From assembly GCF_000971235.1 (NCBI RefSeq), contig NZ_BBMB01000004.1:184036-248035 (forward strand): a stretch of DNA of 64,000 bases, read 5' to 3'. Each line of letters starts with the position of its first letter. The stretch's first letter is position 1. Under the pieces are notes generated by a model. The model did no database searches and had not been told where the DNA came from. It saw nothing but the letters and a program-made list of their open reading frames with translations. The stretch is from Demequina subtropica (GTDB lineage: Bacteria > Actinomycetota > Actinomycetes > Actinomycetales > Demequinaceae). Below are positions 1 to 9,301 of this stretch, one piece after another. Position numbers and translations under genes: made by a program.

Positions 1-66
1 CGCCGCGCGCAGCACAAGCTCCCCATGAAGACCCGCTTTGTGACCCGTGAGGGTGGTGACATCTAA
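1..66 (+). CDS. rplP: 50S ribosomal protein L16, C-terminal end (gene starts before the window)
   Basis: The frame is open from base 1 and encodes the last 21 residues of uL16, a large-subunit protein near the A-site region of the peptidyl-transferase centre. The basic tail [15 protein letters not shown] resembles L16 C-termini, and the position directly before rpmC is the usual S10-operon order. The stop overlaps the rpmC start (TAATG), so the two are probably translationally coupled. Only the 3' end is present. Confidence 0.85.
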   Translation, partial: RRAQHKLPMKTRFVTREGGDI

Positions 67-305
67 TGGCCATCGGTACCAAGGACCTCATGCCGTCCGA
101 GCTGGACGCCATGGAGAACGAGCGCCTGGTCGAGGAGCTGAAGAAGGCCAAGGAGGAGCTGTTCAACCTGCGCTTCCAGTCGGCCACCGGTCAGCTCGAG
201 AACCACGGCCGCCTCAAGGCCGTCAAGCGCGACATCGCGCGCATCTACACGATCCTGCGTGAGCGCGAGCTCGGTATCCGCACCGCGCCCTCCGCGAAGG
301 CATAA
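66..305 (+). CDS. rpmC: 50S ribosomal protein L29
   Basis: Large-subunit protein uL29, 79 residues, near the nascent-peptide exit tunnel. The helical-hairpin signature is visible: [18 protein letters not shown], then a [20 protein letters not shown] helix. The ATG overlaps the rplP stop. It lies between rplP and rpsQ as in other S10 operons. The length is slightly above the usual 60-75 residues because of short tails at both ends. Confidence 0.96.
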   Translation: MAIGTKDLMPSELDAMENERLVEELKKAKEELFNLRFQSATGQLENHGRLKAVKRDIARIYTILRERELGIRTAPSAKA

Positions 306-314
306 GGAACAGAT

Positions 315-602
315 ATGTCGACCAAGAAGCAGACGACTGCGACGTCGGAGCACCGGGCGTACCGCAAGACGCGCCGTGGCTACGTCACGTCGGACAAGAT
401 GGACAAGACCATCACCGTGGAGATCGAGGACCGCGTCAAGCACCCGCTCTACGGCAAGGTCATGCGCCGCACCAGCAAGATCAAGGCCCACGACGAGCTC
501 AACACCGCCGGCATCGGCGACCTCGTCGTCGTGATGGAGACCCGTCCGCTTTCCGCTTCCAAGCGGTGGCGTCTGGTCGAGATCGTCGAGAAGGCCAAGT
601 AA
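315..602 (+). CDS. rpsQ: 30S ribosomal protein S17
   Basis: Small-subunit primary 16S-rRNA binder uS17 with an OB fold, 95 residues. Core motifs are [19 protein letters not shown] near the N-terminus and the basic [19 protein letters not shown] stretch. About 15 Ser/Thr/Lys-rich residues precede the conserved core. The start follows an AGGA-type ribosome site at 304-310. It is followed by a 58-bp gap with a small hairpin before rplN. Confidence 0.96.
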   Translation: MSTKKQTTATSEHRAYRKTRRGYVTSDKMDKTITVEIEDRVKHPLYGKVMRRTSKIKAHDELNTAGIGDLVVVMETRPLSASKRWRLVEIVEKAK

Positions 603-619
603 CTACTAGTTCGACCAGG

Positions 620-638
620 CTCGCTCGGTGTGAGCGAG
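620..638 (+). other. Small hairpin between rpsQ and rplN
   Basis: CTCGCTC (620-626) pairs with GAGCGAG (632-638) around a 5-nt loop, followed by the AGGAGA ribosome site of rplN. It could pace translation or mark an RNA-processing site; there is no T-run to suggest termination. Confidence 0.4.
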
Positions 639-660
639 AACCAGACGACAGGAGACAGAC

Positions 661-1032
661 ATGATTCAGCAGGAGTCGCGACTTCGCGTCGCCGACAACA
701 CGGGTGCGAAGGAAGTCCTCTGCATCCGCGTGCTCGGCGGCTCGCACCGTCGCTACGCCGGCATCGGCGACATCATCGTCGCCACCGTCAAGGACGCGAT
801 CCCCGGCGGCAACGTCAAGAAGGGCGACGTTGTCAAGGCGGTCGTCGTGCGCACCACCAAGGAGCGCCGCCGTCCCGACGGTTCGTACATCCGTTTCGAT
901 GAGAACGCTGCGGTGATCCTCAAGAACCTCGATGGTGACCCCCGTGGCACCCGCATCTTCGGCCCCGTGGGCCGCGAGCTGCGCGACAAGAAGTTCATGA
1001 AGATCATCTCGCTGGCACCGGAGGTCATCTGA
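661..1032 (+). CDS. rplN: 50S ribosomal protein L14
   Basis: Large-subunit protein uL14, 123 residues, the usual family length; it contacts 16S rRNA across the subunit interface. It begins [17 protein letters not shown] and contains [16 protein letters not shown] and [11 protein letters not shown], all L14 hallmarks. A strong AGGAGA precedes the ATG. Its stop overlaps the rplX start (TGATG). Confidence 0.98.
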   Translation: MIQQESRLRVADNTGAKEVLCIRVLGGSHRRYAGIGDIIVATVKDAIPGGNVKKGDVVKAVVVRTTKERRRPDGSYIRFDENAAVILKNLDGDPRGTRIFGPVGRELRDKKFMKIISLAPEVI

Positions 1033-1370
1033 TGGCGAAGATCAAGAAGGACGACCTCGTCGTCGTCATCGCCGGCCGTGACCGCGGTCAGCAGGGCCGC
1101 GTGCTGTCGGTCGACCCCGAGCGCGAGCGCGTGGTCGTCGAGGGCATCCAGCGTGTCACCAAGCACATCAAGCCGGGTACCCGCCGCGACAACGCCGAGG
1201 GTGGCCTCGTGACCGTCGAGGCCGCGATCCACATCTCGAACGTGATGCTCGTGGACCCGGAGACCAAGAAGGGCACCCGTGTGGGCTACCGCACGGAAGA
1301 GGTCGAGCAGAACGGCCGTACGCGCACCAAGCGCGTGCGCGTCGCCAAGCGCTCGGGTAAGGACGTCTGA
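1032..1370 (+). CDS. rplX: 50S ribosomal protein L24
   Basis: Large-subunit assembly-initiator protein uL24, 112 residues. The N-terminal KOW motif is visible ([19 protein letters not shown]), and the [14 protein letters not shown] loop and [19 protein letters not shown] segment are typical. Start and stop overlap the neighbouring genes by one base each, indicating tight translational coupling between rplN and rplE. Confidence 0.98.
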   Translation: MAKIKKDDLVVVIAGRDRGQQGRVLSVDPERERVVVEGIQRVTKHIKPGTRRDNAEGGLVTVEAAIHISNVMLVDPETKKGTRVGYRTEEVEQNGRTRTKRVRVAKRSGKDV

Positions 1371-1930
1371 TGGCTGACGTGACCACGCTGCCGCGTCTCA
1401 AGGAGAAGTACCGCAACGAGATCATCGCGCAGCTGCGCGAGGAGTTCGGGCACGAGAACATCAACCAGGTCGCCGGTCTCACCAAGATCGTCGTGAACAT
1501 GGGTGTGGGCGACGCCGCGAAGGACTCGAAGCTCATCGAGGGTGCCATCGCGGACCTCACCGCCATCACCGGCCAGAAGCCGCAGGTGACCAAGGCCCGC
1601 AAGTCCATCGCGCAGTTCAAGCTGCGCGAGGGCCAGCCGATCGGTGCGCACGTCACGCTGCGCGGCGACCGCATGTGGGAGTTCCTCGACCGCCTGCTCT
1701 CGATCGCGCTTCCCCGTATCCGCGACTTCCGCGGCCTCAGCCCGAAGCAGTTCGACGGCAACGGCAACTACACCTTCGGTCTCACGGAGCAGTCGATGTT
1801 CCACGAGATCAACCAGGACAAGATCGACCGCGTCCGCGGTATGGACATCACGGTCGTGACCTCCGCCACCACCGACGACGAGGGCCGCTCGCTGCTCAAG
1901 CAGCTGGGCTTCCCCTTCAAGGAGAAGTAG
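1370..1930 (+). CDS. rplE: 50S ribosomal protein L5
   Basis: Large-subunit 5S-rRNA binding protein uL5, 186 residues. Signatures include [11 protein letters not shown] near residue 45, [19 protein letters not shown] and [19 protein letters not shown]. The start overlaps the rplX stop (TGATG), and the zinc-ribbon S14 gene follows after 3 bases. Confidence 0.98.
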   Translation: MADVTTLPRLKEKYRNEIIAQLREEFGHENINQVAGLTKIVVNMGVGDAAKDSKLIEGAIADLTAITGQKPQVTKARKSIAQFKLREGQPIGAHVTLRGDRMWEFLDRLLSIALPRIRDFRGLSPKQFDGNGNYTFGLTEQSMFHEINQDKIDRVRGMDITVVTSATTDDEGRSLLKQLGFPFKEK

Positions 1931-1933
1931 GCC

Positions 1934-2119
1934 ATGGCCAAGACTGCGCTCAAGAACAAGGCCGCCGGCAAGCAGAAGTTCGCCGTCCGCGCCTACACCC
2001 GGTGCCAGAAGTGCGGTCGTCCGCACTCGGTGTACCGCAAGTTCGGCCTCTGCCGCGTGTGCTTCCGCGAGATGGCTCACCGTGGTGAGCTTCCCGGCAT
2101 CACCAAGAGCAGCTGGTAA
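1934..2119 (+). CDS. rpsN: 30S ribosomal protein S14 type Z (zinc-binding)
   Basis: Small-subunit uS14, 61 residues, the short zinc-ribbon form. The ligands are visible as RCQKC and LCRVC, spaced as in the C+ type. This is the housekeeping S14 of actinobacteria; a zinc-free long paralog, if present, would lie elsewhere. It sits 3 bases after rplE as in standard spc operons. Confidence 0.97.
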   Translation: MAKTALKNKAAGKQKFAVRAYTRCQKCGRPHSVYRKFGLCRVCFREMAHRGELPGITKSSW

Positions 2120-2136
2120 ACCACTACGCCACAGGT

Positions 2137-2147
2137 CCCCTGCGGGG
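2137..2147 (+). other. Short hairpin in the rpsN-rpsH gap
   Basis: CCCC-TGC-GGGG in the 57-bp gap before rpsH. The place is right for an S8-type translational control element, but the stem is too short to claim one. Confidence 0.3.
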
Positions 2148-2176
2148 AAACCACGGCGAGGAAGAGTTCAAGACTC

Positions 2177-2575
2177 ATGACGATGACTGACCCCATCGCA
2201 GACATGCTGACGCGTCTGCGCAACGCGAACGCGGCGTACCACGAGACCGTGTCGATGCCGCACTCCAAGCTCAAGGCGAACATCGCCTCGATCCTGGAGG
2301 CCGAGGGCTACATCTCCAGCTCCGCCGTGGCGGACGCCGAGGTGGGCAAGACCCTCACCCTCACGCTGAAGTACGGCCCGAACCGCGAGCGCTCGCTCGC
2401 CGGTGTGCGCCGTGTGTCGAAGCCCGGCCTCCGCGTCTACGCGAAGTCCACGAACCTGCCCAAGGTTCTCGGCGGCCTCGGCGTGGCCATCCTGTCCACC
2501 TCCTCGGGTCTGCTGACCGACCGCGAGGCCGAGAAGAAGGGCGTCGGCGGCGAGGTCGTCGCGTTCGTCTGGTAA
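2177..2575 (+). CDS. rpsH: 30S ribosomal protein S8
   Basis: Small-subunit central-domain organiser uS8, 132 residues, the family norm. It starts [18 protein letters not shown], and the C-terminal signature [19 protein letters not shown] is complete. In many bacteria S8 represses spc-operon translation by binding its own mRNA; no convincing mimic of the 16S target was found here. rplF follows after 21 bases with a GGAGAA site. Confidence 0.98.
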   Translation: MTMTDPIADMLTRLRNANAAYHETVSMPHSKLKANIASILEAEGYISSSAVADAEVGKTLTLTLKYGPNRERSLAGVRRVSKPGLRVYAKSTNLPKVLGGLGVAILSTSSGLLTDREAEKKGVGGEVVAFVW

Positions 2576-2596
2576 CCGGAAAGGAGAACAAGAGCA

Positions 2597-3133
2597 ATGT
2601 CCCGCATTGGCAAGATCCCCGTTCCGGTTCCCTCCGGAGTGGACATCACCATCGAAGGCGCCGACGTCACCGTGAAGGGCCCCAAGGGCACCCTCACGCA
2701 CACCGTCGCCGCTCCCATCACCGTCGAGAAGGGCGATGAGGGCCTCGAGGTCAAGCGCCCGAACGACGAGCGTCTGTCGAAGTCGCTCCACGGCCTGACC
2801 CGCACCCTGATCGCGAACATGGTCACCGGTGTCACCTCGGGCTACGAGAAGAAGCTTGAGATCGTCGGCACGGGTTACCGCGTCGCGCTCAAGGGCTCGG
2901 ACCTCGAGTTCGCGCTCGGCTTCTCGCACCCGGTCGTCGTGACCCCGCCGGAGGGCATCACCTTCACGGTCGAGGGCCCCACCAAGTTCACCGTTGCCGG
3001 CATCAGCAAGCAGCAGGTGGGCGAGGTTGCGGCGAACATCCGCAAGATTCGCAAGCCCGAGCCGTACAAGGGCAAGGGCGTCCGCTACGCCGGCGAGCAG
3101 GTTCGCCGCAAGGCAGGAAAGACGGGTAAGTAA
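2597..3133 (+). CDS. rplF: 50S ribosomal protein L6
   Basis: Large-subunit uL6, 178 residues, near the factor-binding centre. It begins [17 protein letters not shown] and has the C-terminal signature [18 protein letters not shown]. Two homologous alpha/beta halves are recognisable by their spacing. rplR starts 3 bases after the stop. Confidence 0.98.
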   Translation: MSRIGKIPVPVPSGVDITIEGADVTVKGPKGTLTHTVAAPITVEKGDEGLEVKRPNDERLSKSLHGLTRTLIANMVTGVTSGYEKKLEIVGTGYRVALKGSDLEFALGFSHPVVVTPPEGITFTVEGPTKFTVAGISKQQVGEVAANIRKIRKPEPYKGKGVRYAGEQVRRKAGKTGK

Positions 3134-3136
3134 GAC

Positions 3137-3508
3137 ATGGGTATCGCAATCAAGGGCAAGGGCAAGGCGATCCAGCGCAAGCGTCGCCACTTCCGCCTGC
3201 GCAAGAAGATCTCCGGCACCGCTGCTCGTCCCCGCCTCGTGGTCACCCGCTCGACCCGTCACATGGTCGCGCAGATCGTCGACGACACCGTCGGCAAGAC
3301 CCTCGCGTCGGCGTCGACCCTCGAGGCCGACATCCGCGCGCTGGACGGCGACAAGACGGCCAAGGCGTCGAAGGTCGGCCAGCTGGTCGCCGAGCGTGCC
3401 AAGGCCGCCGGCATCGAGGCCGTCGTGTTCGACCGTGGCGGCAACAAGTACCACGGTCGCGTGGCGGCTGTGGCTGACGGCGCCCGAGAGGCGGGCCTCG
3501 CCCTCTAG
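3137..3508 (+). CDS. rplR: 50S ribosomal protein L18
   Basis: 5S-rRNA binding protein uL18, 123 residues. The N-terminal basic arm ([16 protein letters not shown]) and the family motif [20 protein letters not shown] are followed by the C-terminal [24 protein letters not shown]. It lies between rplF and rpsE in conserved order. Confidence 0.98.
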   Translation: MGIAIKGKGKAIQRKRRHFRLRKKISGTAARPRLVVTRSTRHMVAQIVDDTVGKTLASASTLEADIRALDGDKTAKASKVGQLVAERAKAAGIEAVVFDRGGNKYHGRVAAVADGAREAGLAL

Positions 3509-3534
3509 GGCGCGGCCAGGAGTGAGGAAGACTT

Positions 3535-4104
3535 ATGGCTGACAACAACAGCGGCCGTCGCGGCGGGAACCGTCGCGACAACGAGCCCGAGAACAAGTTC
3601 GTCGAGCGCGTCGTCACCATCAACCGAGTCGCCAAGGTCGTGAAGGGCGGTCGTCGCTTCAGCTTCACCGCGCTCGTGATCGTCGGCGACGGCGAGGGCA
3701 ACGTCGGCATCGGCTACGGCAAGGCGAAGGAGGTGCCGGCCGCGATCTCGAAGGGTGTCGAGGAGGCCAAGCGCAACTTCTTCCGCGTCCCGCGCATCCA
3801 GGGCACCATCCCGCACGCCGTGCAGGGTGAGGCCGCCGCGGGCGTCGTGTTCCTGCGTCCCGCGTCGCCGGGTACCGGTGTGATCGCCGGTGGTCCGGTG
3901 CGCGCGGTGCTCGAGTGCGCCGGCATCCACGACGTGCTGAGCAAGTCGCTCGGCTCGTCCAACGCGATCAACATCGTGCACGCGACCGTCGACGCCCTCA
4001 AGCGCCTCGAGCGCCCCGAGGCCGTCGCGGCCCGTCGCGGCAAGGCCGTGGAGGACGTGGCCCCGGCCGCGATGCTCCGCGCGCAGGCAGCGGGGGTGAA
4101 GTAG
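3535..4104 (+). CDS. rpsE: 30S ribosomal protein S5
   Basis: Small-subunit uS5, 189 residues, involved in decoding accuracy. A short glycine/arginine-rich N-terminal tail precedes the conserved [18 protein letters not shown] and the loop [18 protein letters not shown]. The C-terminus carries an alanine-rich tail ([17 protein letters not shown]). The rpmD start follows 2 bases after the stop. Confidence 0.97.
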   Translation: MADNNSGRRGGNRRDNEPENKFVERVVTINRVAKVVKGGRRFSFTALVIVGDGEGNVGIGYGKAKEVPAAISKGVEEAKRNFFRVPRIQGTIPHAVQGEAAAGVVFLRPASPGTGVIAGGPVRAVLECAGIHDVLSKSLGSSNAINIVHATVDALKRLERPEAVAARRGKAVEDVAPAAMLRAQAAGVK

Positions 4105-4106
4105 TC

Positions 4107-4289
4107 ATGGCACGACTCAAGGTCGTTCAGAAGAAGTCGGCGATCGGCACCAAGCCGCAGCACCGCGAGACCCTGCGGTCGCTCGGCCTCAAGCGCATCG
4201 GCGACATCGTCGTGAAGGAGGACCGTCCCGAGATCCGCGGGATGGTCAAGGCGGTCGACCACCTGGTCACCGTGGAGGAGGTTGACTGA
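4107..4289 (+). CDS. rpmD: 50S ribosomal protein L30
   Basis: Large-subunit uL30, 60 residues. It reads [16 protein letters not shown] at the start and ends [15 protein letters not shown], matching the family. The ATG at 4107 was chosen over upstream in-frame codons because it gives the exact family length and lies 2 bases after rpsE. The stop overlaps the rplO ATG (TGATG). Confidence 0.97.
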   Translation: MARLKVVQKKSAIGTKPQHRETLRSLGLKRIGDIVVKEDRPEIRGMVKAVDHLVTVEEVD

Positions 4290-4978
4290 TGGCTGAGGCC
4301 AAGAAGCCGACGGACGAGTCCGTCGAGGAGAAGCCCGCCAAGAAGCCGGCCGCCAAGAAGGCTCCGGCCAAGGCTGCCACCGCTGCTGCGGAGAAGCCGG
4401 CCGCCAAGAAGCCGGCCGCGAAGAAGCCTGCTGCGAAGAAGGCCGACGCCGCGACCGACGAGGCCAAGCCCGCCGCCAAGAAGCCGGCCGCCAAGAAGGC
4501 CGCGCCGAAGGCGGAGGAGCCCGCGGAGAAGGTGAACACCCTCAAGGTGCACCACCTGCGTCCCGCCCCGGGTTCGCACACCAAGAAGACCCGCGTGGGT
4601 CGTGGTGAGGCGTCCAAGGGTAAGACCGCCGGTCGCGGTACCAAGGGCACCGGTGCCCGCTACCAGGTTCCGGAGCGCTTCGAGGGTGGTCAGACGCCCA
4701 TCCACATGCGCATCCCGAAGCTGCGTGGCTTCAAGAGCCCGTTCAAGGTCTACTACCAGGTCGTCAACGTGGGCCAGCTCTCCGAGCTGTTCCCCAAGGG
4801 CGGCGAGGTGACCAAGGCGGACCTGGTCGAGAAGGGTGCGGTCCGCCGCAACCAGCCGGTCAAGGTCCTCGGCGATGGCGAGATCTCCGTCAAGGTGACG
4901 CTCGTCGACGCCGACAAGGTCTCGCAGTCCGCGAAGACCAAGATCGAGGCCGCTGGCGGCTCGGTCAACGAGGGCTAG
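4289..4978 (+). CDS. rplO: 50S ribosomal protein L15 with long lysine/alanine-rich N-terminal extension
   Basis: Large-subunit uL15. Canonical L15 begins around residue 82 ([15 protein letters not shown], then [21 protein letters not shown]) and continues for about 148 residues, the normal length. The first 81 residues are a low-complexity tail built from KKPAAKK- and KKAPAK-like units, resembling a histone-H1 tail and probably disordered. The ATG at 4289 is coupled to the rpmD stop. An in-frame GTG at 4532, with GGAGGAG 12 nt upstream, could start a tail-less form. Confidence 0.95.
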   Translation: MAEAKKPTDESVEEKPAKKPAAKKAPAKAATAAAEKPAAKKPAAKKPAAKKADAATDEAKPAAKKPAAKKAAPKAEEPAEKVNTLKVHHLRPAPGSHTKKTRVGRGEASKGKTAGRGTKGTGARYQVPERFEGGQTPIHMRIPKLRGFKSPFKVYYQVVNVGQLSELFPKGGEVTKADLVEKGAVRRNQPVKVLGDGEISVKVTLVDADKVSQSAKTKIEAAGGSVNEG

Positions 4979-4988
4979 AAGTGATCGC

Positions 4989-5018
4989 ACCGGGCCCGTC
5001 CAGGAGGACGGGCCCGGT
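4989..5018 (+). terminator. Perfect 13-bp hairpin after rplO
   Basis: ACCGGGCCCGTCC (4989-5001) and its complement (5006-5018) enclose an AGGA loop, 11 nt after the rplO stop. There is no T-run, as is common in actinobacterial terminators. It separates the spc-type run from secY. Confidence 0.75.
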
Positions 5019-5057
5019 CGCGTATCCTCGTCCTGACGAAAAATCCATGGAGGATCA

Positions 5058-6356
5058 ATGCTGAGTGGCTTCATGAGTGCGTTCCGCACCCCCGACCTTC
5101 GGAGGAAGCTCCTCTTCACCATCGGGATCATCGCGATCTACCGACTCGGTGTCGCCATCCCGACCCCCGGCGTGAGCTACGAGGCGGTCGAGGCCTGCCT
5201 GAGCGAGAGCTCCGCCACCGGTGCGTTCGCCATCCTCAACCTGTTCTCGGGCGGCGCCCTGCTGCAGCTCTCGATCTTCGCGCTCGGCATCATGCCGTAC
5301 ATCACCGCGTCGATCATGGTCCAGCTGCTGCGCGTGCTGATCCCGCGCTTCGAGACGCTCCACAAGGAGGGCTCGGAGGGCCAGGCCAAGCTGACGCAGT
5401 ACACGCGCTACATCACCGTGGGCTTCGCCGCCATCCAGTCGGCGTCCTACATCACGATGGCGCGCAACGGGCTGTTCTTCCCCAACTGCTCGCAGAGCGT
5501 GATCCCCAACGACTCGTGGAACGTCATCCTCACGATGATCCTCACGATGACCGCGGGCACCGTCTTCATCATGTGGCTCGGTGAGCGCATCACGGAGCGC
5601 GGTGTCGGCAACGGCATGTCGCTGCTGATCTTCACCTCGGTGGCCGCGGGCTTCCCGAGCATGGTGTCGTCGATCTGGAACTCGACCAACGGCGCGCGCA
5701 ACACCTTCCTGGTCGCGCTCGCGCTCCTCGCGGTCATCGCGGCGGTCGTGTTCGTCGAGCAGTCGCAGCGCCGCATCCCCGTGCAGTACGCGAAGCGGAT
5801 GGTGGGTCGCAAGATGCTGGGTGGCTCGTCCACCTATATCCCGCTGAAGATCAACATGGCGGGCATCATCCCCGTCATCTTCGCGTCGTCGCTGCTGACG
5901 CTGCCGCAGGTGATCATCCAGTTCCAGGGCGACGACCCGGCCGACTGGGTCGTGTGGATGAACAACCACGTCGCGAACAACAGCGCCCCGCTGCACATCG
6001 CGCTCTACATCCTGCTCATCGTCTTCTTCGCCTACTTCTACACCGCGATCACGTTCAACCCGGTCGAGGTGGCGGACAACATGAAGAAGTACGGCGGCTT
6101 CATCCCGGGCATCCGACCGGGCACCCCGACCGCGGAGTTCCTCGACTACGTGCTCTCGCGCATCACCGCGGCCGGCTCCATCTACCTCGCGATCGTGGCG
6201 CTCGTGCCCACGGTCATGTTCGCGGCGCTCGGGCTCGGGACATCGATCCCGTTCGGCGGCACGTCGATCCTGATCCTCGTGGGTGTGGGTCTCGACACCG
6301 TCAAGCGGATCCAGTCCCAGCTCGAGCAGCACCACTACGAAGGGTTCCTCCGGTAA
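5058..6356 (+). CDS. secY: Preprotein translocase subunit SecY
   Basis: Central channel of the Sec translocon, 432 residues with about ten hydrophobic segments. It opens MLSGFMSAFRTPDLRRKLLFT and has IYRLGVAIPTPGV in the first transmembrane region; the cytoplasmic C-terminal loop carries GGFIPGIRPGTPT. The ATG follows a GGAGG site at 5048-5052. adk starts on the stop codon (TAATG), so adk expression is coupled to secY. Confidence 0.98.
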   Translation: MLSGFMSAFRTPDLRRKLLFTIGIIAIYRLGVAIPTPGVSYEAVEACLSESSATGAFAILNLFSGGALLQLSIFALGIMPYITASIMVQLLRVLIPRFETLHKEGSEGQAKLTQYTRYITVGFAAIQSASYITMARNGLFFPNCSQSVIPNDSWNVILTMILTMTAGTVFIMWLGERITERGVGNGMSLLIFTSVAAGFPSMVSSIWNSTNGARNTFLVALALLAVIAAVVFVEQSQRRIPVQYAKRMVGRKMLGGSSTYIPLKINMAGIIPVIFASSLLTLPQVIIQFQGDDPADWVVWMNNHVANNSAPLHIALYILLIVFFAYFYTAITFNPVEVADNMKKYGGFIPGIRPGTPTAEFLDYVLSRITAAGSIYLAIVALVPTVMFAALGLGTSIPFGGTSILILVGVGLDTVKRIQSQLEQHHYEGFLR

Positions 6357-6919
6357 TGCGCGCAGTTCTTCTTGGTCCTCCCGGCGCAGGCAAGGGCACG
6401 CAGGCCGCCCGCCTCACGGAGCGCTTCGGCGTGCCCGCGATCTCGACGGGCGACATCTTCCGCGCCAACGTCAAGGGCGGCACGGAGCTGGGCCGCAAGG
6501 CGCAGGAGTACATGAACGCCGGCCAGCTGGTCCCCGACGAGGTCACGAACGCCATGGTGCGGGCGCGCCTCGCCGAGGACGATGCGGCGCAGGGCTTCCT
6601 GCTCGACGGTTACCCGCGCAACCCCGAGCAGGCGGTCGAGCTCGACTCGATGCTCGCGGACCTCGGCGTGGAGCTCGACGTGGCGATCGAGATCACGGCG
6701 GACTTCGACGTGGTCACCGACCGTCTGCTCAAGCGTGCCGAGATCGAGGGCCGTGCGGACGACACCGAGCCGGTCATCCGCAAGCGCCTCGAGGTCTACA
6801 CCGCCTCGACCGCGCCGCTGACCGCGTTCTACGCGGGCAAGGGCCTGCTGGTGCAGGTCGACGGTCTCGGCGAGATCGACGAGGTCACCGAGCGCCTCGT
6901 CGCGGCCGTCGCGCGCTGA
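6356..6919 (+). CDS. adk: Adenylate kinase
   Basis: Converts ATP + AMP to 2 ADP in the cytoplasm. 187 residues, the short-LID form without a zinc finger. The P-loop GPPGAGKGT is at residues 7-15, STGDIFRAN marks the AMP site, and LLDGYPRN is the conserved DGFPR-type motif with Tyr in place of Phe. It follows secY and precedes map, the classical order. One copy of the nonamer GGACGATGC lies inside at 6577. Confidence 0.97.
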   Translation: MRAVLLGPPGAGKGTQAARLTERFGVPAISTGDIFRANVKGGTELGRKAQEYMNAGQLVPDEVTNAMVRARLAEDDAAQGFLLDGYPRNPEQAVELDSMLADLGVELDVAIEITADFDVVTDRLLKRAEIEGRADDTEPVIRKRLEVYTASTAPLTAFYAGKGLLVQVDGLGEIDEVTERLVAAVAR

Positions 6920-6926
6920 TCCGGTC

Positions 6927-7733
6927 ATGGCCCGCATCGAGCTGAAGACCCGCGCGCAGATGCGGGTGATGGCCCAGGCGGGCGTGATCGTCGAGCGTGC
7001 GCTCGCCGCGGCGAAGGCCGCGTGCGTGCCGGGCGCCACCACGTCCGCGGCCGATGCCGAGGCCGCGCGCGTCATCGCGGAGGCGGGCGCGACGTCGAAC
7101 TTCCTCGGGTACCACGGGTTCCCCGCGACCATCTGCATCTCGGTCAACGAGGAGGTGGTCCACGGGATCCCGGGCGACCGCGTCCTCGTCCCCGGCGACG
7201 TCGTCTCGATCGACTGCGGCGCCGTGGTCGACCGCTGGCACGGCGACAGCGCGATCAGCTTCATCGTGGGCGAGCCCGCGAGCCAGGCCGATGCGACGCT
7301 CGTCACCGTGACGGAGCGGTCGCTGTGGGCGGGCATCGCGGCGCTCGCCGGCGCGAGCCGCATCGGCGAGGTCGGCGCGGCTGTCGAGGACGTGGCCGAG
7401 GCCGCGGGGCTTCACCCCCTCGACGGGTACGTGGGTCATGGCATCGGAACCGCGATGCACATGGAGCCGGACGTGCCGAACTACCGCACGCGCGGGCGCA
7501 GCCCCCGCGTGCAGCACGGGATGTGCCTCGCGATCGAGCCCATGCTGGTGATCGGGACCTCGGAGTCCGCGGTGCTGTCCGACGAGTGGACGGTCGTGTC
7601 GCTCGACGGGTCGCGTGCCGCCCATTGGGAGCACTCGGTCGCGGTGCACGAGGACGGCATCTGGGTCCTGACCGCCTCGGACGGCGGCGCCTCGCGCCTC
7701 GTGCCGCTCGGCGTCACCCCCGTCGCCCCGTAG
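6927..7733 (+). CDS. map: Methionine aminopeptidase type I
   Basis: Removes initiator methionine from nascent proteins; a dinuclear-metal enzyme of 268 residues. Expected ligand neighbourhoods are present: SIDCGAVVDRWHGDSA (Asp ligands), GHGIGTAMHMEPDVPN (His), LAIEPMLV (Glu) and EHSVAVHE. It lacks the N-terminal SH3-binding or zinc extensions of some actinobacterial paralogs. It starts 7 bases after adk and ends the secY-adk-map run. Confidence 0.96.
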   Translation: MARIELKTRAQMRVMAQAGVIVERALAAAKAACVPGATTSAADAEAARVIAEAGATSNFLGYHGFPATICISVNEEVVHGIPGDRVLVPGDVVSIDCGAVVDRWHGDSAISFIVGEPASQADATLVTVTERSLWAGIAALAGASRIGEVGAAVEDVAEAAGLHPLDGYVGHGIGTAMHMEPDVPNYRTRGRSPRVQHGMCLAIEPMLVIGTSESAVLSDEWTVVSLDGSRAAHWEHSVAVHEDGIWVLTASDGGASRLVPLGVTPVAP

Positions 7734-7905
7734 CGGCCGCGCGCGGACGCCCACCCGCTGGACTGGGCAGGCGCATCGTCCCTGGTGACAGAGCTGAAGG
7801 CAGTTCACACGGCCTTTACATGCGCGCCACGCAGGTGCAAAGACGCTGCGCTACCGTCAGGCCAGCCGGCGCACCCCGGACGTCGGCGTCCTGAGGGAGG
7901 GCACG

Positions 7906-8478
7906 ATGGCGCGAGGGTTCAACTACGCCCCTGGCACGAGCGAGGAGGTCGAGGAGGCCGCAGCGCCCGACCTGTCGAAGGAGAGGGTCCAGGAGCTCGG
8001 CGGCTCGCGCAACGCGGTGGTCCGCGAGACCGTCGCCGGCCGTCCCGACTGCCCCTTCGGCGTCATGGTCGCGTTGGCTCACGACTCCGCGGCGCCGGTC
8101 CGTGCGGCGCTCGCCGCGAACCCGCGCGTGCTGCACTCGCTCCTGGAGAGCCTCGCGCGCGACCGGCAGGAGAGCGTGCTGCTCGCCGTGGCGCGCAACC
8201 CCGTCGCGACGGCCGACATGCTCGACGCGCTGGCCGGCAGCCGCAAGGAGTCGGTGCGCGCCGCGGCCGTCGCGGCGCTCGACGCTCGGGACCGCGCAGG
8301 CGGCGCCCGGGCGCGAGACACCTCGGAGCTGCGCGATCGCGTGTTCGAGGAGTCGCAGGCGCGCCGTGAGGCCATGCTCGCGTCCGCGGTGGCGCCCGCC
8401 GAGCCCGTGGTCGCGGCCGCGCCGCGCCCGGTGCGCACCGCGCCGGTACGCGGGTTCCTTCCTCCCTCGGAGCGGTAG
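7906..8478 (+). CDS. LRV/HEAT-like repeat protein, paralog 1
   Basis: A 190-residue protein of short helical repeats resembling the variant leucine-rich repeat (LRV) family. Repeat units look like VRETVAGRPDCP...LAHDSAAPVRAALAANP...LARDRQESVLLAVARNP. The Cys of the RPDCP motif is shared with the two paralogs that follow. The N-terminus is acidic; the C-terminal 45 residues are Ala/Pro/Arg-rich and probably disordered. No signal peptide or catalytic motif is seen. GAGGGAGG precedes the ATG. Likely a protein-protein interaction module; the function is unknown. Confidence 0.75.
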   Translation: MARGFNYAPGTSEEVEEAAAPDLSKERVQELGGSRNAVVRETVAGRPDCPFGVMVALAHDSAAPVRAALAANPRVLHSLLESLARDRQESVLLAVARNPVATADMLDALAGSRKESVRAAAVAALDARDRAGGARARDTSELRDRVFEESQARREAMLASAVAPAEPVVAAAPRPVRTAPVRGFLPPSER

Positions 8479-8592
8479 CCCGGACCACCCGACACCCAGG
8501 ATTGGTCGGTTTGTCACCGGCTGGACACCTGGCCGTCAGCCGTTGCACACCGGCGCCGCCTAGCCTCTCGCTACCTGACGCGAGGGGGAGAG

Positions 8593-9195
8593 GTGTCGGA
8601 CGAGGGCTGGTCGCGTGCGCTCATGGCGGCGTCCGGCGTGCCGGTGGCCGCCGAGCGCCGCGACGACGGCGTGCGCGCGCTCGTCAACGAGGCGCGCGCC
8701 GACGGGCTCGGGGCCGCGCGCATCGCGACCCTCGGGGCGCATCGCTCGACCGAGGTGCGAGAGGCGATCGCCGCGCGCCCGGACTGCCCGCTCGCGATGC
8801 AGGCCACGCTGGTGCACGACCGTCGGGCGTCGGTGCGCGTCGCGCTGGCCTCGAGCGCCGGGCTCGCGGTGGCGATCGCGGGAGTGCTCAGCCATGACCG
8901 CGAGCCGAGCGTGCTCAAGGCGCTTGCGCGCAACGCCGTGACGCCCGCCGTCGTGCTCGAGACGCTCGCCGCGCATCGCCGCGAGGACGTGGCGCGGCTC
9001 GCCCGCCGATCTCTCGAGGGGGCGGTGCTGGGGTCGGGCACGCCCGGCGCGCAGGAGCTCGAGGACCGGGCCGACGCAGCGCGCCCACCCGCAGCCGGCT
9101 CTGGGCCCGGTTCGCCCGCCGGCGGGCGCAACCCCGCGGTGCTGGCGCCCCGGCCCCAGGTGCCGCCGGGCCACGGCGCCCTCGGGCGACCGTGA
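8593..9195 (+). CDS. LRV/HEAT-like repeat protein, paralog 2
   Basis: A 200-residue paralog of the upstream gene. The repeat core aligns clearly: VREAIAARPDCP...LVHDRRASVRVALASS...LSHDREPSVLKALARN. The C-terminal 50 residues are Pro/Gly/Ala-rich. The GTG start follows a GAGGGGGAG site at 8582-8590. A 114-bp gap separates it from paralog 1. Function unknown; probably an interaction scaffold. Confidence 0.72.
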   Translation: MSDEGWSRALMAASGVPVAAERRDDGVRALVNEARADGLGAARIATLGAHRSTEVREAIAARPDCPLAMQATLVHDRRASVRVALASSAGLAVAIAGVLSHDREPSVLKALARNAVTPAVVLETLAAHRREDVARLARRSLEGAVLGSGTPGAQELEDRADAARPPAAGSGPGSPAGGRNPAVLAPRPQVPPGHGALGRP

Positions 9196-9238
9196 AGATG
9201 TCGCAGATGTTTCTCGGTGTCTGTTTCGTCACACCGAT

Positions 9239-9268
9239 TTGAGGCGTTGGCGCCGTCGCGAGTAAATA
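9239..9268 (+). promoter_or_regulatory. Candidate promoter of LRV paralog 3
   Basis: TTGAGG (9239-9244), an 18-nt spacer, then TAAATA (9263-9268), ending 33 nt before the GTG at 9302. It lies in a locally less G+C-rich stretch. Confidence 0.5.
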
Positions 9269-9301
9269 CTTTCCACAACGGTAAGCGTGGGGAGGCACGA
9301 C

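Noticed and set aside
2168..3454. 428-codon open frame antisense to rpsH-rplF-rplR
   Set aside because: High-G+C third-position bias creates long antisense frames. It is low-complexity (Leu/Ala/Asp/Arg) and fully covered by clear ribosomal-protein genes.
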